The position numbers and the translations under genes are program-made. A DNA stretch of 7,633 bases, taken from assembly GCA_036510515.1 (NCBI GenBank), contig DATCDS010000119.1:1-7633 (forward strand). The letters run 5' to 3'. Origin of the DNA: JALYSX01 sp036510515 (GTDB lineage: Bacteria; Vulcanimicrobiota; Vulcanimicrobiia; Vulcanimicrobiales; Vulcanimicrobiaceae). Under the pieces are notes generated by a model. The model saw nothing but the letters and a program-made list of their open reading frames with translations. It was not told the DNA's origin and searched no databases. Numbering within the stretch: the first letter of the stretch is position 1; the number at the start of each line of letters is the position of its first letter. Shown in pieces: positions 1-5,996 of this stretch.

Positions 1-1106
1 TCGACGAGTTGCGTGGCTCCCCAGAATGCTTGACAGCCATCGGGAAGCGACACGTCGGGATTCAAACCGGTCAGCCGCGTCGCGCTGCGCGGATAGTCGC
101 CGGTCGCGAGGACGACGCCGACGCACGCGCGCGGTGAAAGCGTGGCCAGGCTCAAGTCCATCGCGCCGCCCGCGGCCGACGCCAGTAGGGCAGCCAAGTC
201 GCCGTTCACGCGCGGCATCAGCACTTGGGCTTCCGGGTCGCCGAACCGCACGTTGAACTCGATGACCTTGGGACCGTCCCTCGTCCACATGATGCCGCAA
301 TACAGCACGCCGATGTAGGTTTCGCCTTCGGCCATAAGGCCGCGCAGCACCGGCGCTAGGATGCTCTCTCGAATGCGATCGAACATGTCGGTCGGGAAAT
401 CGCGTGGCGGAGAGTAGGCGCCCATGCCGCCGGTGTTCGGTCCGCTGTCGCCGTCGCCGGCGCGCTTGTAATCACAGGCGGCCGCGATCGGGATCATCGC
501 TCGTCCGTCGGCGAACGCAAAGACGCTGACCTCGCGGCCGTCCAGCCGCTCTTCGAGCAAAACGTCCGCGCCGCCGCCGGGAACCTTCTTCTCGCCGTAC
601 CACGTTGCAAGCAACTCGAGCGCTGCGGCCTTATCGTCGCAAACCACGACGCCCTTGCCCGCCGCCAAGCCATCGGCTTTCACCACGACGCCGCCGCTCC
701 ACTCTGCGAGCGCTTTTCGCGCGGTGGCGACGGAATGCACGACCTGTGCGCGCGCGGTCGGAATGCCGTGCCGCTCCATAAAGCGTTTGGCAAAGACCTT
801 GGACGATTCCAGGCGCCCGCTCGAACGATTGGGCCCGAAGACGCGCAGGCCCGCGTCGCGCATCTTGTCGGCTAGCCCCGACGCGATCGCGGTCTCGGGA
901 CCGATCACGACCAGGTCGATCTTCTCCATCTGCGCGCGCTGAATCAGGCGTCGACCGTAGGTTGCGGGAATACCCCAGTTCTCGCCGCGCGACGCCGTGC
1001 CGGCATTTCCGGGCGACGCGAAGACCGCGCTGCAGGACGGCGACTGTGCTAAACGCCAGGAGAGCGCGTCCTCGCGCGCGCCGTTGCCGATTACGAGGAT
1101 ACGCAC
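1..1106 (-). CDS. purD: Phosphoribosylamine-glycine ligase (GAR synthetase), C-terminus cut off by window edge
   Basis: PurD joins 5-phosphoribosylamine to glycine with ATP, giving GAR, the second step of de novo purine synthesis in the cytoplasm. It is an ATP-grasp enzyme. Read from the GTG at 1106, 368 codons are present; family members are about 420-430 residues, so roughly the last 55-60 lie beyond position 1. Visible landmarks are the N-terminal loop GNGARE (residues 7-12), PGNAGTA (32-38), EKIDL followed by GPE (61-71), the ATP-grasp loop KADGLAAGKG (143-152), the later signature GPNTGGMGAYSPP and the metal/ATP-binding stretch IEFNVRFGDPEAQ. The final visible residues, AFWGATQLV, align with the VFHAGTKL region of the E. 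coli protein. The GTG start lies 10 bases after the guaA stop codon, and the protein then begins VRILVIGNG, as PurD should; the ribosome binding site is weak, so translation may depend on guaA. One oddity: the normally conserved GREHAL reads AREDAL, with Asp for His at residue 13. The identification is secure. Confidence 0.96.
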   Translation of the reverse strand, partial: MRILVIGNGAREDALSWRLAQSPSCSAVFASPGNAGTASRGENWGIPATYGRRLIQRAQMEKIDLVVIGPETAIASGLADKMRDAGLRVFGPNRSSGRLESSKVFAKRFMERHGIPTARAQVVHSVATARKALAEWSGGVVVKADGLAAGKGVVVCDDKAAALELLATWYGEKKVPGGGADVLLEERLDGREVSVFAFADGRAMIPIAAACDYKRAGDGDSGPNTGGMGAYSPPRDFPTDMFDRIRESILAPVLRGLMAEGETYIGVLYCGIMWTRDGPKVIEFNVRFGDPEAQVLMPRVNGDLAALLASAAGGAMDLSLATLSPRACVGVVLATGDYPRSATRLTGLNPDVSLPDGCQAFWGATQLV

Positions 1107-1116
1107 GGTGACACGA

Positions 1117-2655
1117 TTATTCCCATTCGACGGTTGCGGGTGGCTTTGAGGTGATATCGTAGGCGACGCGATTGACGCCCGCGACCTCGTTGACCAAGCG
1201 GCTTGAAATACGCTCGAGCAACTCGTGCGGCAAACGCGCCCAGTCGGCGGTCATCCCGTCTTCACTGGAGATCGCCCGCACCGCGACCAAATTGGCGTAG
1301 GTTCGTCCGTCGCCCATGACGCCGACGGATTTCACGGGCGTCAAGACCGCGAAGTACTGCCACGGCTTGGGATCCAGCGTCGAAGCTTCGATCTCTTCGC
1401 AGACGATCGCATCGGCCTCGCGCACGATTTCCAACCGGTCGTGCGTGATCGCGCCGATAACGCGAACCGCCAAGCCCGGCCCGGGGAACGGCTGCCGCCC
1501 GACGATCGCCGGCGGAAGCCCCAGCACGCGTCCCAACTCGCGCACTTCGTCTTTGAACAATTTGCGCAGCGGTTCGATCAGCGCCAAATCCATGTGCTCG
1601 GGCAGGCCGCCGACGTTGTGGTGGGATTTGATCTTATGGCCCACCTTGCTGTCGGGCGTTTTGGACTCGATGACGTCGGGATAGAGCGTCCCCTGCACCA
1701 GATACTTCACGCCGCGGATCTTGGCGGCTTCTTCTTCAAAGATCGCGATGAACTCGTGGCCGACGACCACGCGTTTGCGCTCGGGATCCTCGACGCCGGC
1801 TAACTTTGCGAGAAACCGTTCGCGCGCGTCGACGGCGATCACGTTGAGATGCAGGACGTCGCGGAACGCGGTGACGACCGCCTCCGCTTCGCCCTTGCGC
1901 AGCAACCCGTGATCGACGAAGATGCAGGTCAGCCGCTCGCCGACCGCGCGTGCCACCAGCGTCGCCGCGACCGCCGAATCGACGCCGCCCGAGAGCGCGC
2001 AGATCACCTTATCGTCGCCGATCGTCTGCGCGATCTCGCCGATGGCGCCCTCGACGAACGAGTCCATCCTCCAGTCGTCCCCGATGTCCGCGATTCCGTG
2101 CAGAAAATTGCCCAGTAGGGCGCGCCCGAACTCGGTGTGTGCGACCTCGGGATGAAACTGCGTGCCGTAGATCTTGCGCGCGGGATCGCCCATCGCCGCG
2201 ACCTCGCAGCGCGCCGTCGACGCCAAGCCCGCAAACCCCACGGGCAACGCGGTAACGGAATCGCCGTGCGACATCCAGACGCGCGACGCTCGCGCAAAGC
2301 CGTCGAACAGCGGCGACGCTCGAACGGGCGTTTCCAACGTTGCCGGGCCGTATTCGGCGCGGTCCAGTTTGACCAACGCGCCGCCGAAATGGCGTGCCAG
2401 CAACTGCATGCCGTAGCAGATGCCCAAGATCGGCAGCCCGCTCTCCAGGATGGCTGGGTCTAAATCCGGCGCGCCCGACGCCATCGTCGATTCTGGGCCG
2501 CCCGACAGCACGATCGCCGTCGGCGCGCGCGCGGCCAGCACCGCCCACGGCGTATCGTACGGGACGATTTCGCAATAGACGCCGTGCTCGCGCGTGCGGC
2601 GCGCGATCAGTTGGCTGTATTGCGCCCCGAAATCGAGGATGAAGACCGGATTCAC
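1117..2655 (-). CDS. guaA: GMP synthase (glutamine-hydrolysing)
   Basis: GuaA converts XMP, ATP and glutamine to GMP, the final step of the guanine branch, in the cytoplasm. The 512-residue product has the usual full length. It opens with VFILDFGAQYSQLIARRTRE, then a class I glutamine amidotransferase domain with nucleophile Cys80 in GICYGMQLL and the His168/Glu170 pair in QFHPE. The ATP-pyrophosphatase P-loop SGGVDS is at 222-227, followed by FVDHGLLRKGE, the QPFPGPGL motif and the C-terminal ending SKPPATVEWE that forms the dimerisation domain. All catalytic residues expected are present. The GTG at 2655 is chosen because the protein then starts as the family does and an AGGA ribosome binding site sits 5 bases upstream. 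The open frame continues upstream to 2904, but that part lies over tpx and reads as Arg/Ser-rich nonsense. The gene starts 7 bases after the tpx stop and ends 10 bases before purD, so it is cotranscribed with both. Having both domains in one chain is the bacterial form. Confidence 0.98.
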   Translation of the reverse strand: MNPVFILDFGAQYSQLIARRTREHGVYCEIVPYDTPWAVLAARAPTAIVLSGGPESTMASGAPDLDPAILESGLPILGICYGMQLLARHFGGALVKLDRAEYGPATLETPVRASPLFDGFARASRVWMSHGDSVTALPVGFAGLASTARCEVAAMGDPARKIYGTQFHPEVAHTEFGRALLGNFLHGIADIGDDWRMDSFVEGAIGEIAQTIGDDKVICALSGGVDSAVAATLVARAVGERLTCIFVDHGLLRKGEAEAVVTAFRDVLHLNVIAVDARERFLAKLAGVEDPERKRVVVGHEFIAIFEEEAAKIRGVKYLVQGTLYPDVIESKTPDSKVGHKIKSHHNVGGLPEHMDLALIEPLRKLFKDEVRELGRVLGLPPAIVGRQPFPGPGLAVRVIGAITHDRLEIVREADAIVCEEIEASTLDPKPWQYFAVLTPVKSVGVMGDGRTYANLVAVRAISSEDGMTADWARLPHELLERISSRLVNEVAGVNRVAYDITSKPPATVEWE

Positions 2656-2660
2656 CGTCG

Positions 2661-2668
2661 TCCTACTG
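2661..2668 (-). promoter_or_regulatory. Ribosome binding site of guaA, overlapping the tpx stop codon
   Basis: On the minus strand AGTAGGA lies just before the guaA GTG, with AGGA ending 5 bases from the start codon. The TAG inside it (2665-2663) is the tpx stop codon, so ribosomes ending tpx finish on the guaA loading site. This argues for translational coupling and for the GTG at 2655 as the true start. Confidence 0.7.
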
Positions 2669-3205
2669 ACCGGCCGCCTTTGCCGCAGCGATGGTCGCAT
2701 CGTACGACGGCTGGTCGGCGACTTCTTTGACCAGCTCGACGTATTGGATCGTCTTGTCCTTGCCGATGACGAAGATCGCTCGCGCGAGCAACCCGAGTTC
2801 TTTGATCCGTACGCCGTAATCCAGTCCGAAGTCATGCGTGCGATAGTCGGAGAGCAATCCGAGTTTGACGGCGTTTTCCGCCGTTGCCCAACGCCCCATC
2901 GCAAACGGCAGATCCATGCTGACCACGTAGGAGGCCACGGAGTCTCCCAAGTCGGCGATGCGGTCGTTAAACGTTTTTGATTCCAGCGAACACACGCCGG
3001 TATCCAACGACGGCACGACGATCAGCAGGGCGGCGCGCTTGCCGCCGTCGGTGACGGTGTCCAGCGTCGCGTCGGACAAGTTCGAGGCGGTTAGATGAAA
3101 CTCGGGCGCCGGATCGCCCAGGTTGAGCTCGCGGCCGAGCAGGGTCATCGGCTGGCCTTTGAAGGTGATCGCGCCGGGGCGCTCCGGTGCGGTTTGCGTA
3201 GACAT
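2663..3205 (-). CDS. tpx: Thiol peroxidase, atypical 2-Cys peroxiredoxin family, resolving Cys absent
   Basis: Tpx reduces hydrogen peroxide and organic (lipid) peroxides, normally with electrons from thioredoxin. The 180-residue product is slightly longer than the 168-residue E. coli protein. The active site PSLDTGVC spans 65-72, with peroxidatic Cys72, Thr69 and the supporting Arg142 in LLARAIFVI. The family's N-terminal part TFKGQPMTLLG and the GDPAPEF stretch are present. The resolving cysteine is missing: where E. coli has DLPFAQSRFC, this protein has DLPFAMGRWA, and Cys72 is the only cysteine in the chain. It must therefore work as a 1-Cys enzyme, resolved by an external thiol or by a partner protein, or be impaired; I cannot tell which from the sequence. 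The ATG at 3205 has a strong GGAGG upstream. The gene sits 27 bases after purP and 7 bases before guaA, inside a purine operon, an unusual place for a peroxidase. Confidence 0.95.
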   Translation of the reverse strand: MSTQTAPERPGAITFKGQPMTLLGRELNLGDPAPEFHLTASNLSDATLDTVTDGGKRAALLIVVPSLDTGVCSLESKTFNDRIADLGDSVASYVVSMDLPFAMGRWATAENAVKLGLLSDYRTHDFGLDYGVRIKELGLLARAIFVIGKDKTIQYVELVKEVADQPSYDATIAAAKAAGQ

Positions 3206-3214
3206 AGGTCCTCC
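3206..3214 (-). promoter_or_regulatory. Strong ribosome binding site of tpx
   Basis: GGAGG (3214-3210, minus strand) lies 4 bases before the tpx ATG. It is the strongest ribosome binding site in this operon and suggests that tpx is translated efficiently compared with guaA and purD, whose GTG starts have weaker sites. Confidence 0.75.
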
Positions 3215-3232
3215 AGGTGTTTTTGAGATGCG

Positions 3233-4366
3233 TTAAGTGAGAATGTCGGCGAGCCGGTCGGCGTCGCGGGCAAAGACGACTTCCATCGCGATGCGTTCGC
3301 CGACGGAGAGGTCGCGCCCCCAGCGATAGGCCGAGTACGGTGTATAACGCGTTCCCGGCGAGCCCGGGATGCGCAGTGAGACATCGTAACAGACGAACGC
3401 CTTGGGCGGCCCCGCGACGATGACGCACTGCAGGGCAAACGGCCCGACGACGCCCGGGGTGCCCGCTCGCTGGGTCGCGGCAACGAAGCGCTCGCCCATC
3501 GCAAAGGCCTCCTCAAGCATCGACTCGGTCAGGGTGGCCGCGATGTGCCCGGCCTCTTCCAGGCGCATGGGCACGCCGCGCAGCGCGTCCAGCGACGCCG
3601 GCGGCACGTTGCGAAACCCCTCGAGATTGGTCTGCCGCCGCGTGTCGGTTCCCATCAACTCGAGTTCGCCCAAGATCGGCGAATAGAAAAAGTTCAGGTT
3701 GATCGACGGGCCGAGCGCGTACTCCTCGATGACCGCTGCCGCCAAGCCCTCCGCCGTCACCAGCCCGTCGCGCGTCAGCCGTTGCGACGTCTCTCGATAT
3801 TCCAACGGCGACGAGCACAAGAAAAAAGCCCGCTCGAACGACACCTTCGCGTGCGGCGCCTTCACGATCGCCAGCCGGTCGATGTCGCCGGGCGATGCGA
3901 ACTGCCGCGGATGCACGATCTCGGCCGCGCGCAGCAGCGCGTACTGATTCCCGGGCTCGTCGCGCTCTTCGGCGCGCAGCAATGCCCGATTCCCAAAAAA
4001 CGGCACGCCCATCTTCTGCTCGATCTCATCGTAGGAGAACCGCTGATGCAAATACACTTCAAACGAGCGGTTCGCGACGAAGATCGCGTTGGCAGCGAAG
4101 AGTGCCTCCTGCACGTCGTCGCGCAGGATATCGGGGAAGGTGTCGACGGCGAGCGTCCGCTCGACGCATCCGCGCGCCGGTGCCTCCGCCCGCGCGTAAT
4201 GATATGCGTAGGTCCGTTCGCGCCCCTTCGCCGTCACGATCACATTGCCCAAGCCCATCGCCCGCGCACCGCACGCCACATCCAGCGCGGAGTGGCTTCC
4301 AATGCAACACAACGTCAACCGCGCACGGTCGTACGACGCCAGAGCCCGAGCCACGCAAGAATGCAC
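3233..4366 (-). CDS. purP: PurP-type formate-dependent AICAR ligase (FAICAR synthetase family)
   Basis: Archaeal PurP makes FAICAR from AICAR, formate and ATP, replacing the folate-dependent transformylase of PurH. The 377-residue product matches the family from end to end (M. jannaschii PurP is about 361 residues). N-terminal DUF1246-like part: IGSHSALDVACGARAMGLG (22-40), then AKGRE. Middle: VPFFGNRALLRAEER (121-135) and DIDRLAIVKAP, equivalent to the archaeal FGNRRILRWE and DIDGTVIVKFP. C-terminal DUF1297-like part: IEEYALG (213-219), FFYSPILGELELMGTDTRR (226-244), GVVGPFALQ (305-313) and a final VGERIAMEV. Two differences stand out. The glycine-rich loop after IVK (archaeal PGARGGRGYF) is PHAKVSFERAFF, and the archaeal GGTN region is PGSPGTRYTPY. 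The protein may thus belong to a separate subfamily, and the exact reaction is not proven. The GTG at 4366 is the only plausible start; an in-frame stop lies at 4397-4399. It heads the operon with tpx, guaA and purD, which supports a purine role. Confidence 0.85.
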   Translation of the reverse strand: MHSCVARALASYDRARLTLCCIGSHSALDVACGARAMGLGNVIVTAKGRERTYAYHYARAEAPARGCVERTLAVDTFPDILRDDVQEALFAANAIFVANRSFEVYLHQRFSYDEIEQKMGVPFFGNRALLRAEERDEPGNQYALLRAAEIVHPRQFASPGDIDRLAIVKAPHAKVSFERAFFLCSSPLEYRETSQRLTRDGLVTAEGLAAAVIEEYALGPSINLNFFYSPILGELELMGTDTRRQTNLEGFRNVPPASLDALRGVPMRLEEAGHIAATLTESMLEEAFAMGERFVAATQRAGTPGVVGPFALQCVIVAGPPKAFVCYDVSLRIPGSPGTRYTPYSAYRWGRDLSVGERIAMEVVFARDADRLADILT

Positions 4367-4594
4367 GCCCGAAGGTACGACACCCCACCGACCCCCTCAT
4401 GCTCCACGGTGTTATGGCGCGAGGGATGTTATGGCGGCGCGCGGTCTCATGGCGAGGTGTCATGGCGAGCACCGAGGCTGTGGCTCGACTCCGCGCCTCT
4501 CGGGCGCTATGCTCGCCATGACACCCGGTACTCGCCATGACACTGCCAGGACGTCGGCCAGGGAAGCGACCGGGGGTCCTTCGAACAGGGCGGG
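4367..4594. promoter_or_regulatory. Divergent intergenic control region between purP and the deaminase gene
   Basis: These 228 bases separate two genes read in opposite directions, so the promoters of the purine operon (leftward) and of the deaminase gene (rightward) should both lie here. I could not pick out convincing -35/-10 boxes. The dominant structure is a cluster of repeats of a motif around ATGGCG (4409-4543), described separately. I saw no purine riboswitch. The open frames that cross this stretch are low-complexity readings of the repeats and do not resemble proteins. Confidence 0.6.
4409..4543. repeat. Cluster of direct and nested inverted repeats, motif GTGTCATGGCGAG
   Basis: A perfect 14-base inverted repeat pairs 4457-4470 (GTGTCATGGCGAGC) with 4511-4524, leaving a 40-base loop. 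The loop itself can form a short inner stem (CCGAG near 4472 with the CTCGG-like stretch near 4499-4503). A second copy of CTCGCCATGACAC follows at 4531-4543; its first ten bases are also the exact inverse of TCATGGCGAG at 4447-4456, giving a second, outer inverted pair. Two looser copies, TGTTATGGCG, stand to the left at 4410-4419 and 4427-4436. That makes four copies in one direction and two in the other within about 135 bases. There is no T-run after the hairpin and both flanking genes read away from it, so a terminator is unlikely. It could be an operator array for a regulator of both genes, or a dispersed palindromic (REP/MITE-like) element; the sequence alone does not decide. Confidence 0.8.
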
Positions 4595-5950
4595 GTGACG
4601 GAAACGCTGCTGATTCGCAATGCGAGTCGCATTGAGACGTTTGACGATACTTGGCGCGCCCACGAGGGCGCGTCGATTTTTGTCCGCGACAACGTCATCG
4701 AGGCGATCGGGTCCGCGGACGACTTGCCCTCGACCGCCGATCGGACCGTTGACGCAAGCGGCACGATCGTGCTGCCGGGCTTGGTCAACACGCACCATCA
4801 CTTCTATCAAACGCTCACCCGCAACGTTCCGGGCACCCAAGACGTCAAGCTCTTCGACTGGCTGGTGACGCTCTATCCGATTTGGAGCAAACTGACGCCC
4901 GAGGCGATGCGAGCGTCGACCGCGGTCGCCTTGGCCGAACTGCTCAAATCCGGCTGCACGACGGCCTTCGATCACACGTACATCTGGCCCAATGGCTCGC
5001 GCGTCGACGACCAGATCGAGATCGCGCGCGACATGGGCGTGCGCTTTCATGCGTCGCGCGGCTCGATGTCGCTGGGAGAGTCCAAGGGAGGCTTGCCCCC
5101 CGATCGCGTGGTCGAAGACGAGGACGCGATCTTGACCGACTGCGAGCGCGTCATCGACGCGTATCACGACGCGTCGCGCAATGCGATGACGCGCATCGTG
5201 CTGGCGCCCTGCTCGCCGTTCTCGGTCTCGCGCGAACTCATGATCGAAAGCGCTGCCCTGGCGCGCCGCAAAGGCGTACACTTACATACCCACCTCGCAG
5301 AAACCGTCGACGAAGAAGCGTTCTGCGTGGAACGTTTCGGGCGCCGGCCGGTCGAACTTGCCGAAGATCTCGGCTGGACCGGTGCGGACGTCTGGCACGC
5401 ACACATGGTGCACCCGTCGCCGGACGAGTGCGCGCGTTTGGGCGCGACGCGCACCGGCGTCGCGCACTGCCCGACGTCGAACATGCGGCTGGCATCGGGC
5501 ATCGCACCGATCGGCGCGCTGCGCAAAGCCGGCGCTCGCGTCGGCCTGGGGGTCGACGGCTCGGCTTCCAACGATTCCTCGCACTTGTTAATGGAAGCAC
5601 GACAGGCGATGCTGCTGCAGCGCGTCGGCAGTTCGGATCCAGCCGCGCTTACCGCGCGCGATGCGCTGTGGCTGGCGACGCGCGGCGGCGCCGCGGTCTT
5701 GGGTCGCGACGACATCGGGTATCTGGCACCGGGTATGGCCGCGGACATCATCGGCTTTTCGCTGGAGACGATCGACCTCGCGGGCGGTGCCGTGCACGAC
5801 GCGTTGGCGTCGCTGGTCTTCTGCCGGCCGCCCGACGTCGACTTCGCGATCGTCAACGGGCGCCCGCTGATCGAAGGCGGACGTTTTCTGAACCTCGATA
5901 CCGCCGCGCTGGTGCGCCGGCACAACGAGATCGCGCGCTCGCTGATTTAA
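4595..5950 (+). CDS. 8-oxoguanine deaminase (amidohydrolase superfamily)
   Basis: Enzymes of this group hydrolyse the amino group of 8-oxoguanine, giving uric acid and ammonia, and so remove an oxidised base released from damaged nucleic acid or nucleotide pools. The 451-residue product has the family's usual length. It shows a beta-sandwich start, then VNTHHHFYQTLTR (64-76) with the metal ligands His67 and His69, the family-specific RGSMSLGESKGGLPPD (155-170), LAPCSPFSVS (203-212), HTHLAET with His233 and Glu236, His270 in WHAHMV, CPTSNMRLASGI (292-303) and the metal-binding Asp321 in GLGVDGSASND (317-327). RGSMSLGE and the SNMRLASG/DGSASND pair match the characterised Pseudomonas 8-oxoguanine deaminase type more closely than the related hydroxyatrazine or S-adenosylhomocysteine deaminases. 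The GTG at 4595 follows a GGGCGGG stretch, a poor ribosome binding site, but the protein starts in the expected place. It is transcribed away from purP. Guanine or triazine derivatives remain possible substrates. Confidence 0.88.
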   Translation: MTETLLIRNASRIETFDDTWRAHEGASIFVRDNVIEAIGSADDLPSTADRTVDASGTIVLPGLVNTHHHFYQTLTRNVPGTQDVKLFDWLVTLYPIWSKLTPEAMRASTAVALAELLKSGCTTAFDHTYIWPNGSRVDDQIEIARDMGVRFHASRGSMSLGESKGGLPPDRVVEDEDAILTDCERVIDAYHDASRNAMTRIVLAPCSPFSVSRELMIESAALARRKGVHLHTHLAETVDEEAFCVERFGRRPVELAEDLGWTGADVWHAHMVHPSPDECARLGATRTGVAHCPTSNMRLASGIAPIGALRKAGARVGLGVDGSASNDSSHLLMEARQAMLLQRVGSSDPAALTARDALWLATRGGAAVLGRDDIGYLAPGMAADIIGFSLETIDLAGGAVHDALASLVFCRPPDVDFAIVNGRPLIEGGRFLNLDTAALVRRHNEIARSLI

Positions 5951-5985
5951 ATTGAGCCCTCTATAGGTCCACTACACGCTGTGAT

Positions 5986-5991
5986 GGGGAG
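5986..5991 (+). promoter_or_regulatory. Ribosome binding site of the serine hydrolase gene
   Basis: GGGGAG lies 5 bases before the ATG at 5997. It decides in favour of this ATG over the in-frame ATG at 6009, whose spacing to the site would be too long. It sits within a 46-base gap after the deaminase stop codon, in which I see no clear terminator or promoter. Confidence 0.6.
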
Positions 5992-5996
5992 AAGAT

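Noticed and set aside
26..942. Short plus-strand open frames across the left edge
   Set aside because: They are antisense to purD, which has full motif support in this stretch, and contain only Arg/Ser/Ala-rich sequence.
2656..2904. In-frame upstream extension of guaA (83 more codons)
   Set aside because: It lies entirely over tpx in another frame, reads as Arg/Ser-rich sequence without resemblance to GuaA, and the GTG at 2655 has a good ribosome binding site and the family's N-terminus.
4457..4524. Hairpin considered as a rho-independent terminator
   Set aside because: No T-run follows on either strand, the loop is 40 bases, and both flanking genes are transcribed away from it.
3545..4540. 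Long plus-strand open frame of 331 codons opposite purP
   Set aside because: It is antisense to a clearly recognised protein, is Arg/His-rich and has no family motif; long shadow frames are expected in GC-rich DNA.
4367..4594. Possible purine riboswitch ahead of purP
   Set aside because: I could not find the conserved three-way junction core or any other riboswitch signature on the minus strand.
4460..5281. Minus-strand open frame of 273 codons covering the repeat region and the start of the deaminase
   Set aside because: It is antisense to conserved deaminase motifs and its last part is a translation of the inverted repeats.
4882..5955. Plus-strand open frame of 357 codons overlapping the deaminase gene
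   Set aside because: It is the shifted frame of the deaminase gene, extremely Arg-rich and without recognisable domains.
5951..5996. Separate promoter or terminator between the deaminase and the serine hydrolase
   Set aside because: The 46 bases show only a ribosome binding site; no stem-loop with T-run and no convincing promoter boxes.
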